From Scalesia atractyloides (lineage: Eukaryota; Streptophyta; Magnoliopsida; Asterales; Asteraceae): a DNA stretch of 64,000 nucleotides. The stretch covers positions 69,610,157-69,674,156 of the forward strand of contig CAMTDV010000028.1 in NCBI GenBank assembly GCA_947069175.1. Direction: 5' to 3'. Every line of letters starts with the position of its first letter. The stretch's first letter is position 1. The notes beneath the pieces are model-generated. The model saw only the letters and a program-made list of their open reading frames with translations, was not told where the DNA came from and made no database searches. Of the stretch, positions 57,699 through 64,000 are shown one piece after another. The translations under genes were made by a program, and so were the position numbers.

Positions 57699-58197
57699 GA
57701 TGGCTAGTGTGGTTCCTCAAGTCACACTACCAAGAGTATGAACATTTCTTAATGTTAACATAAGAGTACCTTAATGATTGATTAATGGTCCCGGTCACCT
57801 TCGACCTTAACGACCTTGGAGGTTTGGACCTGGTCCCTTACCTCTGGATAGAAGGATAACTTCCCTTAACTATCCTGATAGAAGACCCCTTCGTACTTAA
57901 CTATCATTTCTTGGCCAATATGTGGTCTACGCCACTTGGCATAATCAAATCTATTAAGGTCTTTTCGAATTATATAGCAGAACATAAATTTTGAGTAAAA
58001 TCAAGACGCTCGTTTGAAGAGGATGAATACATATATAGAATTCCAAAAGTACTTCATTAAATTCCAAATTAGAAATTACAATACTAGATAATGAAATAAA
58101 CTGTCCATGCAAGGACTTTAAAGAAATAAAAATGTCTACGCAGGGACTAAAGAAACAACAATGTCCTTATAGGGACTACATATAATTAGAAGAGACT

Positions 58198-59248
58198 TCA
58201 CTCGTCCTTCTTTCCTTTGACCAACTTGGAGAGTTTCTTGAAGAACTTATTTGTCTTCTTCTCCGTTTTCTCGCTTGCTGTAGCATTTCTTTCATCCGTT
58301 CCAAGGCCTCATTAATGGCTTCAAGTGGCGGCGGAGGTTGTGGTTGTGGTTGTGGCATAACCGGATACTGGTACCCGTAAGTTGGATATCCAGTCGGTGG
58401 ATAAGTAGGTGGGAAAGGAGACGGGTAAAGTGCGTTGTGCATAACCGCCTGCATGTAGGGGTCTTGCGACCATGCTTGATAGTCTGCCGGTGTAGACGGG
58501 TTCAAAGGATCATATCCAGACGTGTTTGGATATATGGGGATTGGGTTAGTATAACCCTATGGTGGTGGTTGAACAGCAGGTGTTGGTGTTGGTTCCACTA
58601 TAGTGAAACATTAGAGGGTCCACCCATTTGTGGGTCCTCTTGAATTGTGGGGTAGGAGTTAGGCAAAGGTGGTAGCGATCCCGACCTTTGTCCGGCACGT
58701 ACCGGCATACGTGCTCCACGCTTCCTTCTTGGTGGTTCAGGTGGTGGTTGAGGTTGGTCCACTGGTTCCATGTGGACATCTTCTTGAATAGGGGGTGGTT
58801 GAGAGTGATGAGAAGGAGTGTGGGCGAAGGTGAATTGGTTCTAATAATGGCCCCACTCATTAGGACCTTTGTAGGGCGATCCGGCATAAGAGTTCGAATC
58901 GCTTGAAATTTCAATGGGATGCGTATTCGATCCCGACGGCGGCATCTCCGGGTCGGAGTCCTCGTCCATAGGGTTTGGCTGGTCCAACTGATTTTGATTG
59001 GCTGGAGGCGTGTTAAGGTAGTAGTTAGGGTTAAATTCTTCATGGTAAGAGTGATGAGAATAGGAATGGTGAGAATGGTGTGAATGATAGGAGTGGTGAG
59101 AGTGGTAAGAATTTTGGGAATGTGGGGGCGAGTGTCTATGAGAGACAGAGTGTCTTGCTGGTTGCCAAGGAGATGAATCTCCTGGTTCTTGGTAAGCACC
59201 TGAGTTGTGAGGTTGAGGGGGAATGCGCCCCGATGGTCCTCCCCTCAT
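58198..59248 (-). pseudogene. Additional sense reading frame of D upstream of gag
   Basis: ATG at 59248. The first 135 codons are open: MRGGPSGRIPPQP, a His/Ser/Tyr-rich stretch (YHSHHSYHSHH), then an acidic part (MDEDSDPEMPPSG). An in-frame TAG (58841-58843) interrupts, and the same frame continues with PPPIQEDVHMEPVDQ and the basic PPRRKRGARMPVRAGQRSG. After another stop and shift the C-terminus is Pro/Tyr/Gln-rich (YPPTGYPTYGYQYP), then LEAINEALERMKEMLQQ (predicted helix) and a Lys-rich end stopping at 58198-58200. Original length would be about 350 residues. It lies on the same strand as gag-pol, between primer site and gag. I recall similar unnamed proteins from Asteraceae genomes but know no function; low complexity with a basic helical tail suggests nucleic-acid binding. 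Confidence 0.72.
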
Positions 59249-59442
59249 TGGACCTTTTCCTCTCCCACTATGTCCTTATACACATGGCGGCATTTTCCTG
59301 TTAAAAGTCAATTCAAAAACAATACTAATAACTTAATAATGAAATGGGTAAGTCCTAGGTCAATGCCTAGACTCAGAAGTCTAAGGAATGTGCTCGTGTA
59401 AGTTTGAGATTTAACACAAAAGGCTAGTGTTTAATTCTCTCT

Positions 59443-59455
59443 GGCACTGATACCA
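59443..59455 (-). other. Element D primer-binding site
   Basis: TGGTATCAGTGCC on the minus strand, three bases from the LTR. It matches the initiator-Met site except near its 3' part. Confidence 0.8.
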
Positions 59456-59458
59456 ACC

Positions 59459-62400
59459 TGTCACACCCCGGATTTCCAACCCAAAACCATACACCGGTGG
59501 CCCAGATGGGGAGTATGGTGACGTCAGTTGATAACATCATTGTCAATTAAACACGGCACAGCGGAAGTCTTGTAGTAAAATTACTATTACAAACCGAATG
59601 TTCGAAAATACAAAATAATATATAGGCTCGTAATAGAAGATCCACAGGCGGATCATAAATAGTACATGGAAAGAATATAAAACAGACTTTGGGCAGATTT
59701 AGGATTTGCAAGATCCTCTATCACTACCTAGCACTTCCAGCCTATTTTCGTATTGTACTGCAGTTTAGTCTTTTGAAAATACGTCAGCTTTCGCTGGTAA
59801 ATACACCCAACTGACTCATTTTGAAAAATTTCAAAAATGTTTTAAGTGCGTATCAGCACAAAATCTTTTTATAACTTGGGAAAGTTGACCGTCCAACCTT
59901 GTTAACAGATTTACATGATTGTCCATACATACAGGGCCCGGTACGGAGATCGAGACATGATTAACGTAAACACCACTTTGGACTCACGAAGGAGTCAATT
60001 CCTCCCAACCTTGTGGGAATGCATAATTGAGCGTCTATCGGGTGTATGCCTACACCCGCGCTAAGGTCGTGGCCATTTCTATTGTAATGAGCCGAGGATA
60101 TCCAGACACGGTAGTTAACCCCCGATGTTTAAGTTATCAAACAAAACTGATTAAAACAAAATATGCGGATTTACTAGCCACAATCCGGCATTCGATTGAT
60201 CCCATTTCCGACCAAGCGGTAATAATTTACCGTAACCCAAGCCCGTATAGGGGAAATAAGTCGAGAGTATTTACCTAAGCTAGTCTTCTTTAATTTAATA
60301 ACTAAGCCGTACACAAAAGTACTAAGTGCAGATAGCATTTACCGGCAAGTCTCTAGTCTGGATTATGGCATAAACTAACCAATTAAATACTAACGGTCTT
60401 ATTTAAGTCATAGACTTAGACCAAACTAGCGTGCTTGATCAAAACGTTTGACGCTAGATTAAACGATGTTTGGGTAGAATGTAGTTTAATCCCAACAAGT
60501 ACCTTACCTTGTATAATAAGGGTAAACTATTAACATTTTGGATTTTGAGATTTAAAATGATAAGGTTAAACCCGTTTTGGTTAAATTCCGTAAACTAGTT
60601 ACTTATAATCAACCGTATGCTTATAAGCGATAATGGGTAACCAGATAATATGGACAAGTTCTATATGCCATCATATTTTAAATCAGTTAAAATCAGTAGG
60701 ATATCAACTTATATGCCCGTTAAGGTTTTAAAACGAAATTATGCCTCACAAGGGCATTTTGTTAATTTTATACCGTATAAAAGGAACTTGAATATAATTT
60801 AATGTTATAGTTATAAGTATTCTGGAAAAATACTTTATTTATGATATAATATCAGTAGGATACCAATTATTTGTGTAATTTTTCTTTTATGACCAAACTA
60901 TGCACCACGGGCATTTTGGTCATTTTACACATAGTTCATAAATTATTTGGGATTCTGAGTTTATAACATGTCCCTACTGTAAATATTTTAAAATAAGTTT
61001 TAAAATCTAGTACTAATGCCGCCGAAACGACGCTTATGTCGTAATATGACGTCTTTATGCGATGCTTATGAAAACTGATGTTAAGGTAAGATTAAAATGT
61101 TTTAAATATGTTATTTAATAAAATATCAGTAGGTATATGATTTATCTTGATAATATTTGATTAAAACTATTTTATAAGCCACAAGGGCTAAAATCGTCAT
61201 TTATCGACATAGTTTAAGGACCTGTTTGAAAACTCTGTTTATAACTTAGTTTAACATCCCAAATAATCCTACTTATAATATTACATCAGTAGAAAACTCA
61301 TTTTCAAGTTCATTACCATTTAAAACTGTGTTTTATGCAAAAAGGACATTTTGGTCAAAGATGACATAATTATGGAACTTGCGCAAAAACTGGATTTTGA
61401 TTATGATCATGTAATATAACCTCAAAGGTTATGCTACCTTATATTACGATCATAATTCAACTTTAGATCAGTAGGTAACTAATCTAAAACGGGTCAGAAT
61501 CGAAAGTCAAAGCAGAAATCAAACTTCGCGACTTTCGGTTGCGAACCGAACCAAGAACTGAAATTGACGAGCCGAACATGTTCTTACATCTTATAATAAT
61601 TATTACCAACTTGTTTAAGTGTCAAAATAGGTTTCATAACATATATAAGATCAATTTATGATTTTTCCAAAAAATGGCTGTTTGACTTTTTAATATCGTA
61701 ACTTGGACCCGTCAATTGGTCTAGCAAACGTGATCTTCAGGAGGTGCCCTTTATAGGGATTAACAACTACCTTATTACGATCACTTAGCCATGTTCATTT
61801 CGAACAATGGCTAGACTATAATGGTCTTAACCGAAAGTCAAAGCGTTTTCCGTAAAACGCTTGACTTTTGGCTATAAAAGCCTATAAAAGAAATTGCACA
61901 AGGAAGGAACACTTACCAGTGATTCCTAAGGTGCAAAAGAACTATGTTGGATGCTCCTTTTAGCTAGGAACTTCCAGAGGAGGGAGAAGAGTGAATGAAT
62001 GTGAAAGGTGCAAGTTGGAATGGTGAACTTAAGCACCTATTTATAGTTGGAGAGCTCAAAGGAGGTGAAGCCAGGTGTTTAGGGTGTAAGAGGAAGCTTA
62101 CAAGTGTCCCAAAACGTGGCATAGCAGTTTGGGAAGCCATGGTTTCGATTTTAATGGTTTTGGAGTTTTGTTTGGGAGCCAAGCAAAACTTTCTGCAGCA
62201 GAGGCCTTCTCACGCCCGCGAGAGACCCAAGCTGGTCTCTCGCGGCCCACGACCGCCCCTTGGCCAGTTTCAAAGTTTGACACTTTAGCCCCTTAACTTT
62301 AAAAAGTTCTAAAAACCTTTTGAAACACCTTTTTAGCACTTTTAGCCCTCCGTAGTCCATACTTGTCATACCCGGATTATGCCCGGACATTGTCGAGCTC

Positions 62401-62875
62401 TCGGTTCGTTAAAAGGTCATTCAGATGTACAAATTAACATGTTGACACTTTTAATCCCTCCATCATCCAACGTTCACCTATTTACAAAATTGAACCCTCT
62501 CGTCCAAAAATGGCACGTATGAGAGTTAGGACTTCACAAAGGATCACTCGGAGGCTTATTATAAGCATGTTGACTACGATGTCACTCAGAGGCTAGGCAT
62601 GTTGACATACCAGTCACTCAGAGGCCAAGTTTCAAGCATGTTGACATATCAGTCACTCAGAGGCTTGTGATTTAAGCATGTGACATATCAGTCACTTAGA
62701 GGCTAATGATTTAAGCATGTTGACATAGTCACTCAGAGGCTTGTTATTTATGCATGTTGACATCAGACCGTCACCCAGAGACTCAGTTTGAGCATGTTGA
62801 CGCCTTTAGTCCTTATTGATCTTTAATACAACACGTGTCACTATACTATTGGACACGATTTTACAGGGTGTTACA
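59459..62875 (-). repeat. Element D 5' LTR, complete
   Basis: 3.4 kb, TGTCACACCCCGGATTTCC to GGGTGTTACA. TATA box at 62040-62046. CpG palindromes at about 62208-62258 lie upstream of it. The 157-bp repeat series (60692-61475) lies downstream of the TATA box, and the GCATGTTGAC array (seven copies, 62565-62801) upstream. Confidence 0.93.
62565..62801 (-). repeat. Tandem GCATGTTGACATATCAGTCA array, seven copies
   Basis: Copies at 62565, 62597, 62636, 62676, 62715, 62752 and 62792. One copy more than in the partner LTR (52324-52530). Confidence 0.9.
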
Positions 62876-62881
62876 GTACCG

Positions 62882-63311
62882 CATTAAAATCTCCCATTAA
62901 AACAAACCAACCTTTCAATTACTCCATGGTTTCCGAGATTGCCATCCATAATTCTCCCTTTGGACCCAGACCTTGAGGAGCGTAAATATTAAAAACATGA
63001 AAAATATCGCTAACCTCATTGAAATAACCAGAAGTAACCAAAAAGTAGCGATGTTTGATGGAGGATACAAGCTTAAAAACCCCTGGGTTCCACATACTGA
63101 CAAATCCCCCAGATCTTCCCAAGGCGTTGACCCAGTCAAACTCGATCGATCTTCTTCCCCAAATTTGTCGTACTTGAATGTTTTCCCCATTACATAACAT
63201 AGTCTCTTGAAGTGATACAAAGCAGGCCTCGTGTTTCCTAATAACCTCCCCAACAGCAAGGATTTTGTGATCCTCGCCTATCCCCCGAACATTAAAAGTC
63301 AACATCTTCAT
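62882..63311 (-). pseudogene. LINE ORF2 apurinic endonuclease, N-terminal half
   Basis: Starts MKMLTFNVRGIGEDHK at 63311, the usual beginning of plant L1 endonucleases (catalytic Asn in FNVRG). FVSLQETML carries the catalytic Glu (QET), and SGGFVSMWNPGVFKL and VFNIYAPQGLGPKGELW follow. It continues to 62882 and then at 20807. Endonuclease nicks target DNA for reverse transcription. It is open for 130 codons. Confidence 0.9.
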
Positions 63312-64000
63312 TGGTTACGGCTTCGATCACCTTCCTCCCTAATTGAATCTTCCAACATACCCTCGAAAACCATTTAATTTAATACCAACGCCTCCACCAA
63401 CATCAACCATTTTGCAAACCTCCTCCGTGTTTGACCGAGCCCTAACTTGCGGACCCTCCGACGACCCATGTGAAGGGGTTCGACACAATTGTCTTCGAAG
63501 ACCTAAGAAATTGCATATCAGACCTCGCATTTGCTAGAGGATCTCTACGAGCACCACCGTTAAGACCCACCGAAGCGGTACCAGCCTCCCTCGAAGCTTC
63601 TCTAAGACAATCTTGAAAAACTGAGTGAAAAAACCTGCAGAAAAAGGAGGGGGCGTGTTAAGATCAAAACCCTCCCTGCTATATGGCCCACATGCTTCAA
63701 ATGTGACCCCAGTTGGGCCCATGAATCAATTTTGGGTCTTTTTCTAGAGATAGGCCCATTCTACACATCAACCGGCCCAGTTACACTAGGCCCATCACCC
63801 CATCACCCCCTCACCACCAAAGCGTCCCATAGACAATTTAGTACCATAATCAACATTTGGATTGGTGAATTTAGTACCACAATCAACATTTGGATTGTCA
63901 CCAGTAGCATGAGAGTCGTCGGAATCCCCCATGCTACCATTCCCCATGCACGACGATTTGTAATTCGAGGGCTGGCCGTCCAACTTCTCCTTCTCCGGAA
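63312..64000 (-). pseudogene. LINE sequence upstream of the endonuclease, probably end of ORF1
   Basis: Several short minus-strand frames (63339-63530, 63534-63722, 63795-63983) with Gly/Asn/Asp-rich content, for example NPNVDCGTKFTNPNVDYGTK, an 11-residue repeat. Position fits the C-terminus of LINE ORF1 or the ORF1-ORF2 spacer. No domain recognised. Confidence 0.5.

Larger units (their letters stand above)
20813..62875 (-). mobile_element. Element D: Ty3/gypsy (Tekay-like chromovirus), host of the nest
   Basis: LTR retrotransposon inserted into the LINE with a perfect 5-bp duplication GTACC (20808-20812 and 62876-62880). It reads right to left: 5' LTR 59459-62875, primer site, an extra reading frame, a minisatellite, gag, protease, RT-RNase H, integrase, polypurine tract, 3' LTR. 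The 3' LTR is interrupted by element A, leaving D pieces at 20813-about 21343 and 50360-52596. D's own length is about 13 kb. Integrase ends with a decayed chromodomain-like segment (IPIVKVKW), which with the long LTRs suggests Tekay/Del. All frames are damaged. Confidence 0.92.
62876..64000 (-). mobile_element. LINE, 5' part beyond the D insertion
   Basis: Continues the LINE interrupted at 20812, after the second GTACC (62876-62880). It contains the N-terminal endonuclease half and sequence upstream of it, and runs out of the window. Confidence 0.88.

Overview
This is nuclear DNA from a flowering plant. Two intron-containing genes with clear plant homologues lie in the left 17 kb. Everything from about 17.4 kb to the right edge is retrotransposon, inserted inside retrotransposon. 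The LTR starts (TGTCACACCCC), Tekay-type Ty3/gypsy proteins and long-gag copia proteins look most like Asteraceae elements; that family-level placement is an inference from memory, not a search.

Left part, 1-17.4 kb. Positions 1100-2144 hold the 3' exons of an ABCI19/20/21-type soluble ABC ATPase, plus strand, with the signature-motif segment missing and a later frameshift, so a pseudogene as written. A complete Ale-like Ty1/copia element follows (2874-7450; 5-bp target duplication AGCAC). Next is a solo gypsy LTR (7462-12145) that contains a second solo LTR (8344-10844). A 15-exon kinesin-1 gene (KIN1-like, 12883-16960, plus strand) follows. It reads well over the whole motor domain apart from two single-base losses, one of them inside the P-loop codons.

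Right part, 17.4-64 kb, is a four-level nest with every structure on the minus strand. A LINE (17438-20812, resuming at 62876 and leaving the window) was split by gypsy element D (20813-62875, duplication GTACC). D's 3' LTR was split by gypsy element A (about 21344-50359). A's gag was then split twice: by gypsy element B (27457-35736, duplication TTCAA) and by Sirevirus-like copia element C (35939-46700, duplication GGTTC). The left D/A junction has lost about 0.65 kb of D and 82 bp of A.

The most unusual structure is in the LTRs. The LTRs of A and the inner solo LTR carry three tandem tRNA-like modules (period 168-171 bp) on the element's sense strand downstream of the TATA box, plus one tRNA-like unit in the opposite direction upstream of it. 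Each has box A- and box B-like sequences, and several have D-arm hairpins extended to 7-12 bp. B has the same LTR ends without this cassette. D's LTR is built differently, from about six decayed repeats of about 157 bp plus a 33-40-bp array, and D carries an additional His/Ser/Tyr/Pro-rich reading frame and a 66-bp minisatellite before gag. C's promoter and leader carry CpG palindromes (TTTCGTACGAAA and a 20-bp-period GTTTCGTGCGAAAC array). Nearly all element proteins are broken by stops and single-base shifts; C's integrase (40612-41667) is the longest uninterrupted one.
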